A stretch of DNA of 64,000 nt from an uncultured Alphaproteobacteria bacterium (GCA_902540265.1 CACBLW010000003.1:1-64000); one strand, 5' to 3'; positions 22,413-32,884 are shown, counted from the first letter of the stretch. Made by a program: numbers and translations. Notes: generated from the letters alone by a model not told the origin.

Positions 22413-23728
22413 TGTATTTAATTTATGGAATTCAAAAATCAGGACTTTCTATAATAAATTATTTTGAAAATAAAAAAATAAAATTTAAGATGTGGGATGA
22501 TAATCCAATAGTAAGAAAGGCTATAAAAAAAAATTACAATAAAGATTATTTTTTTAATATAAAAAAAGATAATTTGAATGATTTTAAAAAAATTTTTGTT
22601 AGCCCCGGAATATCTTTAAGACAAAAAAAATTTAAAAGAAAAAATATATCTAAAAAAGTAAATAGAGATTTAAATTTATATATTTCCAATTTAACAAATC
22701 AAAAGATTGTAGCTATTACTGGCACAAATGGGAAATCAACAACTACCAAGTTAATAGGAGACATTTTAAAAAAAAATAATATTAAAACATTTGTTGGGGG
22801 CAACATTGGAGAATCATTATGCAATGTTTTTCTTCTTAAAAAAAAATATAAAGTTCATGTTATCGAATTAAGTTCTTTTCAATTAGAAACAGTTAAGTCA
22901 CTTGATAGTAAAATATCAGTAATAACAAATTTATCTGGTGATCATTTAGATAGGTACAAAGGAATTAGTGATTATGTTAGTCAGAAGAAAAATATTATTT
23001 CTAAAAACGGAATTAATTTGTTATCAATTGATGATATTTATTCAAGAAAGATATTTAATCAAAAAAAAATTAAAAATAAAATTAGTTTTTCTTTAGTCAA
23101 TAAATCAGCTGATTGTTTTGCTAACAATGATTATATTCTTGATAATTACTTCAAAAAAAACAAAAAATTATTTATAAAAAAAATCTCAAAAGATTTAGAG
23201 GGTAATTTTAATATTCAAAATATTTTAATAGCATACATATGTAGCAAAATATTAAAAATTCCAGAATCTAATTTTCTTAAGGTTATTAAAACATTTAAGG
23301 GTCTGCCATTTAGATCATCTACAATTTTTACAAATAATAAATTAAAAATAGTAAATAATAGTAAATCTACTAATTTAAATTCAACAATAAATTCAGTTGT
23401 AAATTATAATAATATTTACCTAATCTTAGGGGGCATAGCTAAAGAAAAAAATTTTGAAATTCTTCTAAAATATAAAAATAAAATTAGCTGTGTATATACT
23501 TACGGAAAATCAGGAAATTTTATTGAAAAAAAATTAAAAAAAGAATTAGTTGTAAAAAAATTGGCAAATTTAAAATCAGTTATTAAAGAAACCTTCAAGG
23601 ATATTAAAAAAAATTCAAATCAATCAACTATTTTGTTCGCTCCTGCATGTGCCTCTTATGATCAATACAAAAATTTTGAAGAAAGAGGCATACATTTTAA
23701 TAAATTAATTAAAAATTATATAAGTTAA
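22412..23728 (+). CDS. murD: UDP-MurNAc-L-alanine:D-glutamate ligase MurD
   Basis: Mur ligase adding D-glutamate to UDP-MurNAc-L-Ala, 438 residues with the start at 22412. A longer frame reaches back to 22355 inside mraY, but the N-terminal domain properly begins MYLIYGIQKSGLSIINYF, and the ATG at 22412 shows the taATG overlap common here. The P-loop is VAITGTNGKSTTTK. The C-terminal FAPACASYDQYKNFEERG segment is the conserved MurD end. It is followed by ftsW after 2 bp. Confidence 0.93.
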   Translation: MYLIYGIQKSGLSIINYFENKKIKFKMWDDNPIVRKAIKKNYNKDYFFNIKKDNLNDFKKIFVSPGISLRQKKFKRKNISKKVNRDLNLYISNLTNQKIVAITGTNGKSTTTKLIGDILKKNNIKTFVGGNIGESLCNVFLLKKKYKVHVIELSSFQLETVKSLDSKISVITNLSGDHLDRYKGISDYVSQKKNIISKNGINLLSIDDIYSRKIFNQKKIKNKISFSLVNKSADCFANNDYILDNYFKKNKKLFIKKISKDLEGNFNIQNILIAYICSKILKIPESNFLKVIKTFKGLPFRSSTIFTNNKLKIVNNSKSTNLNSTINSVVNYNNIYLILGGIAKEKNFEILLKYKNKISCVYTYGKSGNFIEKKLKKELVVKKLANLKSVIKETFKDIKKNSNQSTILFAPACASYDQYKNFEERGIHFNKLIKNYIS

Positions 23729-23730
23729 CC

Positions 23731-24792
23731 ATGAAATATTTAAAGAATTGGTGGAGTTCAATTGATAGAATTAACATTATATTAATATTTTCATTGGGTT
23801 TTACGGGATTAATACTTTCATTTTCCATAGATGAAAATTTATCCATAAATAGACACTCTATTTTTTTTCTTCTTTCAGTTTTCTTACTAATTACGTTATC
23901 AGACTTAGATAGTAAAAATATAAGAAGAATTTCATTATTTTCATTTATTATTTTATTAATAATAATACTGCTAATACTTTTTTTAGATTACGAAGTTAAA
24001 GGCGCTAAGAGATGGTTTCAAATATTTAACTTTACACTTCAACCTTCAGAGATAATTAAGCCTATTTTTGTCATATTGACAGCATGGTGTATAAGTAAAT
24101 CTATAGAAGATAAAAAATTTTATTTACCTTTACTGTTTGTTTTTTTCTTCTTGCTTTTATCTTTAATACTTATGCAGCCTGATTTGGGAATGACAGTTTT
24201 ACTGTCAGCAACTTTTTTTTGCCAGTTATTCGTTGCTGGTTTATCAATTTTTTTAGTTATAGTTGCATTTTTATTTATATTAGGAATTTCAATTTTTTCT
24301 TATTTTATTTTTGATCATGTTCAATCAAGAATTAATTCATTTCTTGGCGGATTAGGCGGGACTGATACATATCAAATAGATTTAAGTATTCAAGCTTTCA
24401 AAAATGGCGGGCTACTTGGAAAGGGTCCAGGGCAAGGTATTTTAAAAGAAAAAATTCCTGATGCTAACACTGATTTTATTTTTGCTGTTGCTGGAGAAGA
24501 ATTAGGATTTATTTTTTGTTTAATAATTATTTTTATAATTCTATCTATTATAATAAGAAGCTTATTAAAAGTTCTACAACTTGAAGATCCATATAAAATT
24601 ATAGCAATTAGTGGTTTAATTTGCTCATTTGGATTACAATGCTTAATTAATATCTTTAGCTCGCTGGGCCTTATACCAACAAAGGGTATGACACTGCCAT
24701 TTGTAAGTTATGGAGGTTCTTCCATGATATCAGTAGCAATTTTATTTGGTTTTTTATTATCTCTTACAAACAAAAAAAATGAAGAATTATGA
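23731..24792 (+). CDS. ftsW: Septal peptidoglycan polymerase FtsW
   Basis: SEDS-family glycosyltransferase that polymerises lipid II at the division septum with FtsI, 353 residues. About ten membrane helices are visible. SEDS motifs are KGAKRWFQIF, LQPSEIIKP (near 108), a QPDLGMT loop, and KGMTLPFVSYGGSSMIS near the C-terminus. It lies between murD and murG, the standard position, and overlaps murG by four bases. A second SEDS gene (rodA) lies at 56.1 kb, so division and elongation each have their own polymerase. Confidence 0.95.
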   Translation: MKYLKNWWSSIDRINIILIFSLGFTGLILSFSIDENLSINRHSIFFLLSVFLLITLSDLDSKNIRRISLFSFIILLIIILLILFLDYEVKGAKRWFQIFNFTLQPSEIIKPIFVILTAWCISKSIEDKKFYLPLLFVFFFLLLSLILMQPDLGMTVLLSATFFCQLFVAGLSIFLVIVAFLFILGISIFSYFIFDHVQSRINSFLGGLGGTDTYQIDLSIQAFKNGGLLGKGPGQGILKEKIPDANTDFIFAVAGEELGFIFCLIIIFIILSIIIRSLLKVLQLEDPYKIIAISGLICSFGLQCLINIFSSLGLIPTKGMTLPFVSYGGSSMISVAILFGFLLSLTNKKNEEL

Positions 24793-25874
24793 AAGAAAAT
24801 TTTTTACTAATTACAGGAGGAACAGGTGGACATGTTATACCAGCAAAAAATTTTGCCAATTATTTATCTGTTAAAAATATAAATTGCTCAATTATAACTG
24901 ACAAAAGAGGTTATAAATATTTTGAAAATTATAATGGAAAAATTTATATAATTAGCTCGTCAAATTTGAATGGAAATCTAATATTTAAAATCTTTGGCAT
25001 ATTTCAAATTTTATTAGGATTAATTCAATCATTCATTATTATATTTTTATTAAAACCATCCCATTCTATTTCTTTTGGAAGTTATGCTTCGTTTTCTCCA
25101 ATGTTAACATGTATGTTATTTAAACCAATTTATAAAGTTAAACTTTATATACATGAACAAAATTCAATAATAGGAAGAACGAATAAATTTTTTTTGAATT
25201 TTTCAAATAAATTATTTTTAAATTTTGATATTAAATCTAAAATCAATTCAAAGTTTAAAGATAAAATATTTGTAGTTGGTTCTCCAGAAAATAATTTTCA
25301 AAAAAATAATAACATAAGCAATAAAAATTCTGATAGTAAATTTACATTTTTTATTTCTGGTGGCAGTCAAGGATCAGAATTTGTATCAAATTTTGCAATA
25401 AATCTAATTAAAATTATAGATGATGAAAAAATTATAAAAGCTAAATTTATATTTCAGTGTTCTAAACATTTGATAAAAAAATATGAAGCAAAATTACAAA
25501 ATATTAAATCACCAATAATTTTTAAAGATTTTTTTATAAATGTAGATGAAATACTAGCTAAATCTAATTTAGCAATATGCAGAGCTGGAGCAGGAACAAT
25601 TGTTGATTTAATTAACTATAAACTTCCCTCAATATTAATTCCATTACCTTCTTCAAAAGACAATCATCAATTTTTTAATGCTAAAATATTAGCTAAACAT
25701 GACTTAGCCATAATTATTGATCAAAATAATGACGATTTAGAAAAAGCAAAAAGATATATATATGAAACATATAATAATCCAAAAAAATTAGAATCAATGA
25801 ACAAGAAATTTGATATGATTCAAGTTAAAAACTCTAACACTTTGATTTATAAATTAATTCTAAATGAAAATTAA
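24789..25874 (+). CDS. murG: UDP-GlcNAc:lipid I N-acetylglucosaminyltransferase MurG
   Basis: Peripheral membrane GT-B enzyme that converts lipid I to lipid II, 361 residues. The N-terminal glycine-rich loop ITGGTGGHVIPA (8-19) and the HEQNSIIGRTNKF segment (lipid acceptor side) are diagnostic. The C-terminal sugar-nucleotide domain shows FISGGSQGSEF and CRAGAGTIVDLINYKLPSILIPLP. It starts inside the last codons of ftsW and ends 11 bp inside murC. No irregularities. Confidence 0.95.
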   Translation: MKENFLLITGGTGGHVIPAKNFANYLSVKNINCSIITDKRGYKYFENYNGKIYIISSSNLNGNLIFKIFGIFQILLGLIQSFIIIFLLKPSHSISFGSYASFSPMLTCMLFKPIYKVKLYIHEQNSIIGRTNKFFLNFSNKLFLNFDIKSKINSKFKDKIFVVGSPENNFQKNNNISNKNSDSKFTFFISGGSQGSEFVSNFAINLIKIIDDEKIIKAKFIFQCSKHLIKKYEAKLQNIKSPIIFKDFFINVDEILAKSNLAICRAGAGTIVDLINYKLPSILIPLPSSKDNHQFFNAKILAKHDLAIIIDQNNDDLEKAKRYIYETYNNPKKLESMNKKFDMIQVKNSNTLIYKLILNEN

Positions 25875-27234
25875 CAGTAAAATTCATTTTATAGGTATTT
25901 CAGGAATAGGAATGTCTGGTATTGCAGAATTGATGTTAGATAAAGGATATTCGATTCAGGGTAGTGATATATCAGAAAACGACAACACAAAAAGATTAAA
26001 GAAAAAAGGTATTAAATTTTTTTTAGGACATAATAAAAAAAATATTAAATATGCCCATGTTGTTGTTTATTCATCAGCTATAAAAAAAAATAATCCTGAA
26101 ATAAGAGAAGCATATATTAAGAAAGTCCCTGTTCTTTCTAGAGCTGATATGCTTTCAGAATTAATGAAAAATAAAAAATCTATTGCCATAGCTGGATCTC
26201 ATGGGAAAACCACCACCACTAGTTTGGTAGGAAACATTTTCAATGAAGCAGGTTTAGACCCTACTATTGTTAATGGTGGGATCATAAACTCTTTTTCTAA
26301 TAATAATCGTTATGGAAAAGGGGAGTGGATGATTGTTGAAGCAGACGAAAGTGATGGTACTTTTTTAAAGCTCCCACATCAAATATCAATTATTACTAAT
26401 TTAGATATTGAACATATGGATTTTTATAAATCAAAGAAAAATTTAATTAATGCGTTTGAAAAATTTATAAACCTGCTTCCGTTTTATGGAACCACAATAA
26501 TGTGTTATGATGATAAGAATCTAAAATTACTTATTAACAAAATAAAAACTAGAAATATTTTGACTTATTCAATAAAAAATAAAAAAGCAGATGTATTAAT
26601 TTTTGATATTATACAAAATAAACTAAAAACCTCTTTTAAATTAAAAATTAATAATAAAATTATTCATAATTCTAATTATAAATTTACTATTAATGCAATT
26701 GGAAATCACAATATTTTAAATGCAACTGCAAGTATTGTTGCAGCCAAACTAAATGGAATAAAAAATAAAGATATTAATAACGCGTTGAAAAATTATGTAG
26801 GTGTAAAAAGAAGATTCTCATTTATTGGAAAAAAAAATAAATCCTTTGTGTACGATGATTACGCACATCATCCAACAGAAATTGCAGCTACATTAAGTGC
26901 AGCTAAAAGTTTAAAAAATAAAGTAATAGTTGTTTTTCAACCACACAGATACTCTAGAACTAAAATATTGATTGGTGAATTTATAAAAGTTTTATCTAAA
27001 GTTGATCATTTATTTTTATTAGAAACCTATTCAGCTGGAGAAAAAATTATCAAGGGCGCAACTTCAAAAGATATATATTCTAAAATATTAAAAAAAAATA
27101 AAAATACTAAATATTTAAAGAATATAGGTAATTTAAATAAATTAATGAAACCTCATACAATGAATCAAAATACTATTGTTTTTATGGGTGCGGGTTCAAT
27201 ATCAAGTATTGCAAAAAAATATTTGAATAACTAA
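25864..27234 (+). CDS. murC: UDP-MurNAc:L-alanine ligase MurC
   Basis: First Mur ligase, adding L-alanine to UDP-MurNAc, 456 residues. The N-terminal UDP-binding motif is GISGIGMSGIAELM. The P-loop is AGSHGKTTTTS, the AHGKT-type loop of MurC. The metal and substrate motif EADESDGTFLKL follows, and DDYAHHPTEI with VFQPHRYSRT are in the C-terminal half. It overlaps murG upstream by 11 bp and meets murB at its stop codon. Length is typical. Confidence 0.96.
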   Translation: MKINSKIHFIGISGIGMSGIAELMLDKGYSIQGSDISENDNTKRLKKKGIKFFLGHNKKNIKYAHVVVYSSAIKKNNPEIREAYIKKVPVLSRADMLSELMKNKKSIAIAGSHGKTTTTSLVGNIFNEAGLDPTIVNGGIINSFSNNNRYGKGEWMIVEADESDGTFLKLPHQISIITNLDIEHMDFYKSKKNLINAFEKFINLLPFYGTTIMCYDDKNLKLLINKIKTRNILTYSIKNKKADVLIFDIIQNKLKTSFKLKINNKIIHNSNYKFTINAIGNHNILNATASIVAAKLNGIKNKDINNALKNYVGVKRRFSFIGKKNKSFVYDDYAHHPTEIAATLSAAKSLKNKVIVVFQPHRYSRTKILIGEFIKVLSKVDHLFLLETYSAGEKIIKGATSKDIYSKILKKNKNTKYLKNIGNLNKLMKPHTMNQNTIVFMGAGSISSIAKKYLNN

Positions 27235-28127
27235 TGTCAAAAAATATTATAGAATTAGCCAATAAGCTTAAAAGTAAAATTTACTTTGATTATAATGCTG
27301 GTAAGAATACTTGGTTCAGAACAGGAGGTAATGCAAAAATATTTGCTATAGTTGAAGATAATTTAGAGTTAGAAATTATACTAAATGAAATAAATAATGA
27401 AAATTTTTACATAATAGGCTCAGGTTCAAATCTTTTAATTAGAGATAATGGTTATAATGGAACTCTTATAAAATTAGGCAAAGGTTTTAATTCTATTAAA
27501 ATTAATGATAACAAACTTGAAGTTGGTGCTAGCATTTTAGATATTAATTTATCAAATTATGCATTGAGACAAAATATAGAGGGTTTTGAATTTTATAGTG
27601 GTATTCCAGGATCAGTAGGTGGAGCAGTTAAAATGAATGCAGGTTGTTATGGTTCGGAAACTGTAGATGTTATAAATAGTATAGAAATTTGTGATAATTT
27701 AGGTCAAAGAAAAACAATTACAAAAGATAAGTTAAATCTAAAATATAGATCTTCAAAAATAAAAAATACAGATATAGTTACAAAAGCTATATTTAATTTT
27801 AATTATGGAGATCAAAATTTAATTAAAGACAAGATTAATGAAATAAAGAATAGACGTTTAGAATCTCAGCCAATTAAAAATAAAACTTCTGGTAGCACTT
27901 TCAAAAATCCTAAAAATCTTCATGCAGCAAAACTAATTGAGGAAGCAGGATGTAAAGGAGCCAATTATGGAGATGCATATGTAAGTGATAAACATGCAAA
28001 TTTTTTAATAAATAGGGGAAGTGCTTCAGCAAAAGATATAGAAAACCTAGGTAAAAGTATTGTTGAAAAAGTATATGCCAAATTCAATGTAAAATTAGAA
28101 TGGGAGGTAAAAATAATAGGTGAGTAG
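27234..28127 (+). CDS. murB: UDP-N-acetylenolpyruvoylglucosamine reductase MurB
   Basis: FAD-dependent reductase producing UDP-MurNAc, 297 residues (type II, short form). Motifs are TWFRTGGNAKIFA, GSGSNLLIRDNGY (FAD pyrophosphate binding), EFYSGIPGSVGGAVKMNAGCYG, and SGSTFKNP with the catalytic serine of the reduction step. Its GTG-started neighbour ddl overlaps it by eight bases. The order murC-murB-ddl is the usual alphaproteobacterial one. Confidence 0.96.
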   Translation: MSKNIIELANKLKSKIYFDYNAGKNTWFRTGGNAKIFAIVEDNLELEIILNEINNENFYIIGSGSNLLIRDNGYNGTLIKLGKGFNSIKINDNKLEVGASILDINLSNYALRQNIEGFEFYSGIPGSVGGAVKMNAGCYGSETVDVINSIEICDNLGQRKTITKDKLNLKYRSSKIKNTDIVTKAIFNFNYGDQNLIKDKINEIKNRRLESQPIKNKTSGSTFKNPKNLHAAKLIEEAGCKGANYGDAYVSDKHANFLINRGSASAKDIENLGKSIVEKVYAKFNVKLEWEVKIIGE

Positions 28128-29070
28128 TAAAAAAATTTTAATTTTAGAAGGTGGTAATAATGAAGAGCATGATGTATCTTTAGAAACCTCTAGAGAAATT
28201 CAAAAAATTCTTAATCAAAATAAATTGAAGTTTAAGACATTAAGAGTCAATCCTAAAAACTTTCATAAAAAAATAATTAATTATAAAAATTTTGTTTGCA
28301 TTAATGCTTTGCACGGACCTTTTGGTGAAGATGGACAAACTCAAAAAATTTTAAAAAAAAATAAAATTCCTTTTTCTCATTCAAATATAAAATCATCTAG
28401 TCTATGTTTTAATAAATCTGCGTCTAAGAAAGAAATTATAAAAAATAAATTAATGTCTCCAAAATATTATCTATTAAATATAAATGACTTAAATGAGAAG
28501 AAATTAATTACTATTAAAAGTAAGTTTAAAAAATTTGTTATTAAGCCCAATAGAAGTGGTTCAAGTTTTGGTATAAATATAGTTAAAAATAAAAAAGAAT
28601 TTGATATTTTTATTTCTAATTTAGAGGAATTTAAAAGCAAACTTAATAATCACAAAGAAATTTTAATAGAAGAGTATATATCTGGAAGGGAGCTCACAGT
28701 TTCAACTATTAAATTAGATAAAAAAATTCACGCTCTTGCTGTTACAGAAATAAAATCAAAAAATAACTTTTTTGATTATAAAGCAAAATATTCAAAAGGT
28801 TATGCTAAACATATTTTGCCAGCTAAGTTAAATAAAATAAATTATTCTAAATGTCTTATGTTTGCTACTAAAGCTCATAAACTCTTAGGTTGTAATTCAC
28901 TTGCAAGAACTGATTTTATTTTTGATGAAAAAAGAAATAAAATTTTCTTTTTAGAAACAAATACTCAACCTGGCCTTACTCCTATATCTCTATTACCCGA
29001 ACAAGCTAATTATAAAGGTTTTTCTTTTTCAGAAATCATTTTTATTTTGATCAAAAATTTAAATTATTAG
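28120..29070 (+). CDS. ddl: D-alanine--D-alanine ligase
   Basis: ATP-grasp enzyme that joins two D-alanines for MurF, 316 residues. The first motif is EGGNNEEHDVSLETS (6-20), then ALHGPFGEDG, the ATP-binding KPNRSGSSFGI, EEYISGRELTVS, and the metal-binding end LETNTQPGLT. It uses a GTG start at 28120, overlapping murB by eight bases. The final short stop-to-start gap to ftsQ is 1 bp. No unusual features. Confidence 0.95.
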   Translation: MSSKKILILEGGNNEEHDVSLETSREIQKILNQNKLKFKTLRVNPKNFHKKIINYKNFVCINALHGPFGEDGQTQKILKKNKIPFSHSNIKSSSLCFNKSASKKEIIKNKLMSPKYYLLNINDLNEKKLITIKSKFKKFVIKPNRSGSSFGINIVKNKKEFDIFISNLEEFKSKLNNHKEILIEEYISGRELTVSTIKLDKKIHALAVTEIKSKNNFFDYKAKYSKGYAKHILPAKLNKINYSKCLMFATKAHKLLGCNSLARTDFIFDEKRNKIFFLETNTQPGLTPISLLPEQANYKGFSFSEIIFILIKNLNY

Positions 29071-29071
29071 T

Positions 29072-29845
29072 ATGAACAATATTAATAGAAGAAGATATGT
29101 CTTAAGTTTAAGATCATTCACTTATTTTTGTATTTTTTTATTTATAATTATTTTTTCTTTTTTAGTATATTTTAACAAAAATAGTTTAATTGAGACTTCT
29201 AAGAATATAATTCAGATTTTTTCAGAAAACTTCCAATATCAATTTACAAAATTTGATATTACAGGTTTGGAAAAAATTGAATTAAAATTTATAGAGCATA
29301 AACTGCAAAATTATATAGGGTCTTCAATTTTTTTATTACCGTTGGATCAAATTAATGACTCAATAAAAGAAAATAATTGGGTCAAAGATATATTTATAAA
29401 AACAAATTACAAAGATACTCTATTTATTAGGATTGCAGAATATAAACCAATAGGAATTTATTTTTTTAACGAGAAATACTTTGTTTTTGATGAAAATGGA
29501 AAAATTATAGATCAAATTTACATTACAGATTTTACTCATCATTCATTATTAATTTTTAAGGGTAGTTCTTCAAACTTAAAAGCTAATTCATTAATTAATA
29601 TTTTAAAAAATAATAATTTTGAAAAAAAATATCAAATAGAGAGTTTGGAATTTATTAATAAAAGAAGATGGGATATAAATTTATACAGCGATGTGAAATT
29701 AATGCTTTCAGAAGAAGACCCAAATAAATCTATTCAGAATTTTATAATGATTCAAAATAAACTTAGCGAAACAGATATTAATAATATACAAACATATGAT
29801 TTAAGAAATTTAAAAAAAACAATCTTAATAAATTTAAATGATTAA
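29072..29845 (+). CDS. ftsQ: Cell-division protein FtsQ
   Basis: Bitopic inner-membrane protein that links early and late divisome parts through FtsL/FtsB, 257 residues. A single membrane helix (about 16-35) is followed by a POTRA domain (FQYQFTKFDITGLEKIE to the NNWVKDIFIKT segment) and a beta-domain (FDENGKIIDQ). Sequence conservation is low, as usual for FtsQ. The WVK...V/I pattern and the position between ddl and ftsA support the call. It overlaps ftsA by eight bases. Confidence 0.88.
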   Translation: MNNINRRRYVLSLRSFTYFCIFLFIIIFSFLVYFNKNSLIETSKNIIQIFSENFQYQFTKFDITGLEKIELKFIEHKLQNYIGSSIFLLPLDQINDSIKENNWVKDIFIKTNYKDTLFIRIAEYKPIGIYFFNEKYFVFDENGKIIDQIYITDFTHHSLLIFKGSSSNLKANSLINILKNNNFEKKYQIESLEFINKRRWDINLYSDVKLMLSEEDPNKSIQNFIMIQNKLSETDINNIQTYDLRNLKKTILINLND

Positions 29846-31058
29846 AGCTGGTTTAGATATAGGTAATTCAAAAATATCATGTGTAATTGCTGATTATAAG
29901 AATACTGAAAATATTAATATTTTATCAATTGCTAGTGTTCCTAATAATAATATTAAAAAAAATATTATTTTAAATTTTGAAAATTTACATGATCAGATTA
30001 AATCTTTAGTATTAGAAGCTGAAAAACAATCTCAAACTAAATTAAATTCTATTAATCTTAATTTATCTCTATTGCATTCTAATTCTCATTATTACAACTC
30101 AGAAATAGAATTAAAAAATGAGAAAATTTCTGAGTTACATCTGAAAAAAATAATTAATCAATCAGAATATTTTAATAACCAAAGTGAAAAATTTGATATA
30201 TATAATAATATAACTTCGTATGATATAGATAATAATCTGTACTTTAATGCTCCGATTGGAAATTATTCAGATCATATTAAAATAAACTTTTATAAAATAC
30301 ATATTCAAAAAAAATATTCAGATAATATTTCTAGTATTATCAAAAAATTGAAACTTAATATTGATAATTATATTCCCTCCCCATTATCATCATCTTTATC
30401 ATCACTTACAAATGATGAAAAAGAACTTGGAACTATTTGTATAGATTTAGGACATTCAACATCTTCTATATCAGTTTTTGAGAATAATAAATTTGTGTAT
30501 GGAGATGCAATAGGTATTGGTAGTAATAACGTTACATTGGATATTGCTAGAGGTTTATCAACTACAATTTCAAGTGCTGAAAGGTTAAAAACATTATATG
30601 GTTCTTTGGTTTCATCACCAGGTGATGATCATGAAATAATTGAAATACCAATTATTTCAGGTGATAAAAATACATTTAAACAAATAACAAGATCAAGTTT
30701 AAACGCCATTATTAAACCGCGTATTGAAGAAACGTTAGAAATGATATGGCAAAAAATTAAAGACAACAATTTAAAAAATAAAAAATTAAACAATGTAGTT
30801 CTAACCGGCGGTGGGGCAATGATGGATAATATTGAAAAATATGTTGAAACAATTTTTGCAAGTGGCGTAAGAGTGTCGAGTCCCATAGAACAATTAAATT
30901 TGGATAATAATTTTAAAAAACCAAATTTTTGCGACATTATTGGATCTATATTGTATGACCAAGATTTATTTAAAATTGATTTTTTAACAAAACAATCAAA
31001 AAATTCTAAAAAACGTGGAATTTCAAGCTTTTTTACTTGGCTTGATCAGTATATTTAG
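29838..31058 (+). CDS. ftsA: Cell-division protein FtsA
   Basis: Actin-like ATPase that tethers FtsZ to the membrane, 406 residues. The phosphate-1 loop is KAGLDIGNSKISCVIADY at the N-terminus. Phosphate-2 reads GTICIDLGHSTSSISVF and the adenosine motif VVLTGGGAMMDNI. A C-terminal amphipathic stretch (KKRGISSFFTWLDQYI) is the expected membrane anchor. It is separated from ftsZ by 79 bp holding a probable ftsZ promoter. Confidence 0.92.
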   Translation: MIKAGLDIGNSKISCVIADYKNTENINILSIASVPNNNIKKNIILNFENLHDQIKSLVLEAEKQSQTKLNSINLNLSLLHSNSHYYNSEIELKNEKISELHLKKIINQSEYFNNQSEKFDIYNNITSYDIDNNLYFNAPIGNYSDHIKINFYKIHIQKKYSDNISSIIKKLKLNIDNYIPSPLSSSLSSLTNDEKELGTICIDLGHSTSSISVFENNKFVYGDAIGIGSNNVTLDIARGLSTTISSAERLKTLYGSLVSSPGDDHEIIEIPIISGDKNTFKQITRSSLNAIIKPRIEETLEMIWQKIKDNNLKNKKLNNVVLTGGGAMMDNIEKYVETIFASGVRVSSPIEQLNLDNNFKKPNFCDIIGSILYDQDLFKIDFLTKQSKNSKKRGISSFFTWLDQYI

Positions 31059-31083
31059 ATAATACTATATGTAGTAAATTATA

Positions 31084-31112
31084 TTGACGATTTCGAATAT
31101 AAATCGTTAAAT
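31084..31112 (+). promoter_or_regulatory. Probable internal promoter of ftsZ
   Basis: A good -35 hexamer TTGACG lies at 31084-31089. A 17-bp spacer leads to TTAAAT at 31107-31112, a 4/6 match to a -10. The region also holds an inverted repeat CGATTT-N7-AAATCG (31088-31106) that overlaps the promoter and could be an operator. A TTAA-N8-TTAAAC pair (31107-31124) resembles, but does not match, the CtrA consensus spacing of seven. Confidence 0.45.
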
Positions 31113-31137
31113 ACTTATTTAAACGGCGGAGATTACA

Positions 31138-32784
31138 ATGACTATCAATATTTCAATACAAGATGTAGAGCAAAACTTACATCCCAAAATTACTGTTTTA
31201 GGAGTAGGTGGATCTGGCGGAAATGCAGTTAACAATATGATTAATGCTAATTTGGAAGGTGTAGATTTTTTAATAGCTAACACAGATGCACAAGCTTTAC
31301 AAATTTCAAGTTGTCCAAATAAAATTCAATTAGGATTAAACAGCACTAAAGGTTTAGGTGCGGGAATGAGACCTGATATAGGGAGAAAGGCAGCTGAAGA
31401 AGCAATTCAAGATCTAAGTGAAAAGTTTGAAGGTAGTCATATGCTTTTTATAGCAGCTGGAATGGGCGGTGGTACTGGTACAGGAGCTGCACCAGTAATT
31501 GCTAAACTAGCAAGAGAAAAAGGAATACTAACTGTAGGTGTAGTCACTAAACCTTTTCATTTTGAAGGCACTCAAAGGATGAAGTTAGCTGAGAAAGGAA
31601 TTGAAGAATTGCAACAGTATGTTGACACATTACTAACAATACCTAATCAAAATTTATTTAGAATTGCTAATGAAAAAACAACTTTTTCTGATGCTTTTAA
31701 AATGGCAGACGATGTTTTATATGCAGGTGTCAGGGGAGTAACTGATCTTATGGTTCAGCCTGGAATGATAAATTTAGATTTCTCAGATATCAAGACTGTA
31801 ATGTCTGAAATGGGTAAAGCTATGATGGGTACTGGTGAAGCACAAGGTGAAGGTAGAGCAATTGCAGCTGCTGAAGCAGCTATTGCAAACCCATTAATTG
31901 ATGACGTTTCTCTTAAAGGTGCAAAAGGTCTAATAATTAATATTACTGGTGGTAAAGACATTACATTGTATGAAGTTGATGAAGCAGCAAATAGAATCAA
32001 ACAAGAAGTTGATGAAGAAGCAAATATTATCTATGGAACAACATGTGATGATAGGCTTGAAGGTGTTGTTAGAGTTAGTATTGTAGCCACTGGCATTGAT
32101 GCAAATAATAATATATCAGCTAAACCGATTGAAAACTTTGCTCCAATAAATATAAATAATGATATTTACAAACAAGATATAGAAAAGCCCGTGTCATTGA
32201 CTGAAAGTACGGCACTTAATGAACATTCATTACAAGATGGAAGCAACTTAGACGAAGAGATTAATGGAATTTCAAATGAAGAAATTCACAATAATCAAAA
32301 TTCTGAAAATTTTGATTTAGATGAGCAAACAAATATTAATCAAATAGAGACTTCAAGTTTAGAACAAAATATTGATTCTATAGATGATAAAGCATTTGAA
32401 CAAAATGAAGTTTCAGAAGCTGAAGACCAAATTGAAACTGATGATATTTCTGAGAAAGTATCAAGTTCATCTTCACATATTGAAAAACCAAATGAAACGA
32501 GTGTAAGAAGATTGAGCTTATTTGATACTCTATCAACTGAAAATAAATCTGAAGATACTTATTCAGAAAATGAGGTACTAGGGAAAACTGAACCTATTTT
32601 TGCATCTTCAGAAAAAAATGAATCAGAAGATAAAAACTCTGAAAATAATAATTCAAGCATCGATGAAAAAGAGGAATTTAGTGCTGAAGAGATTGAGTCT
32701 TCTGAAATTGATGATGAGTTCAATCAGGAAACAGAGGAAGAGCTTCTGGATATACCTACCTTTCTTAGAAGACAAGCTAACTAG
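31138..32784 (+). CDS. ftsZ: Cell-division GTPase FtsZ
   Basis: Tubulin-like GTPase that forms the Z ring, 548 residues. The N-terminal GTPase domain includes [14 protein letters not shown] and the tubulin signature [15 protein letters not shown] near residue 105. The globular core ends at about residue 325. It is followed by a long acidic, Ser/Glu/Asn-rich linker of roughly 210 residues and the conserved tail [11 protein letters not shown], the docking peptide for FtsA and other partners. Long linkers are typical of alphaproteobacterial FtsZ. An upstream GGCGGAG ribosome-binding site is stronger than most in this cluster, in line with high expression. Confidence 0.97.
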   Translation: MTINISIQDVEQNLHPKITVLGVGGSGGNAVNNMINANLEGVDFLIANTDAQALQISSCPNKIQLGLNSTKGLGAGMRPDIGRKAAEEAIQDLSEKFEGSHMLFIAAGMGGGTGTGAAPVIAKLAREKGILTVGVVTKPFHFEGTQRMKLAEKGIEELQQYVDTLLTIPNQNLFRIANEKTTFSDAFKMADDVLYAGVRGVTDLMVQPGMINLDFSDIKTVMSEMGKAMMGTGEAQGEGRAIAAAEAAIANPLIDDVSLKGAKGLIINITGGKDITLYEVDEAANRIKQEVDEEANIIYGTTCDDRLEGVVRVSIVATGIDANNNISAKPIENFAPININNDIYKQDIEKPVSLTESTALNEHSLQDGSNLDEEINGISNEEIHNNQNSENFDLDEQTNINQIETSSLEQNIDSIDDKAFEQNEVSEAEDQIETDDISEKVSSSSSHIEKPNETSVRRLSLFDTLSTENKSEDTYSENEVLGKTEPIFASSEKNESEDKNSENNNSSIDEKEEFSAEEIESSEIDDEFNQETEEELLDIPTFLRRQAN

Positions 32785-32853
32785 TAATTAGAGTATTATT
32801 TGCAATATTTTGAAATATTAGGTTAGTTGTTAAGATCGCCAAAAATATATATT

Positions 32854-32884
32854 AAAAAAAGTGCTGTTTTTAGCACTTTTTTTT
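32854..32884 (+). terminator. Rho-independent terminator after ftsZ, touching lpxC
   Basis: AGTGCT (32860-32865) pairs with AGCACT (32872-32877) around a 6-nt loop. Flanking A and T runs extend the stem to about 12 bp and supply the U tract. The hairpin is symmetric and could work on both strands. It lies 70 bp after the ftsZ stop and its T run ends only about 4 nt before the lpxC ATG. It would therefore end the dcw transcript but also sit in any longer lpxC leader. Confidence 0.8.
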
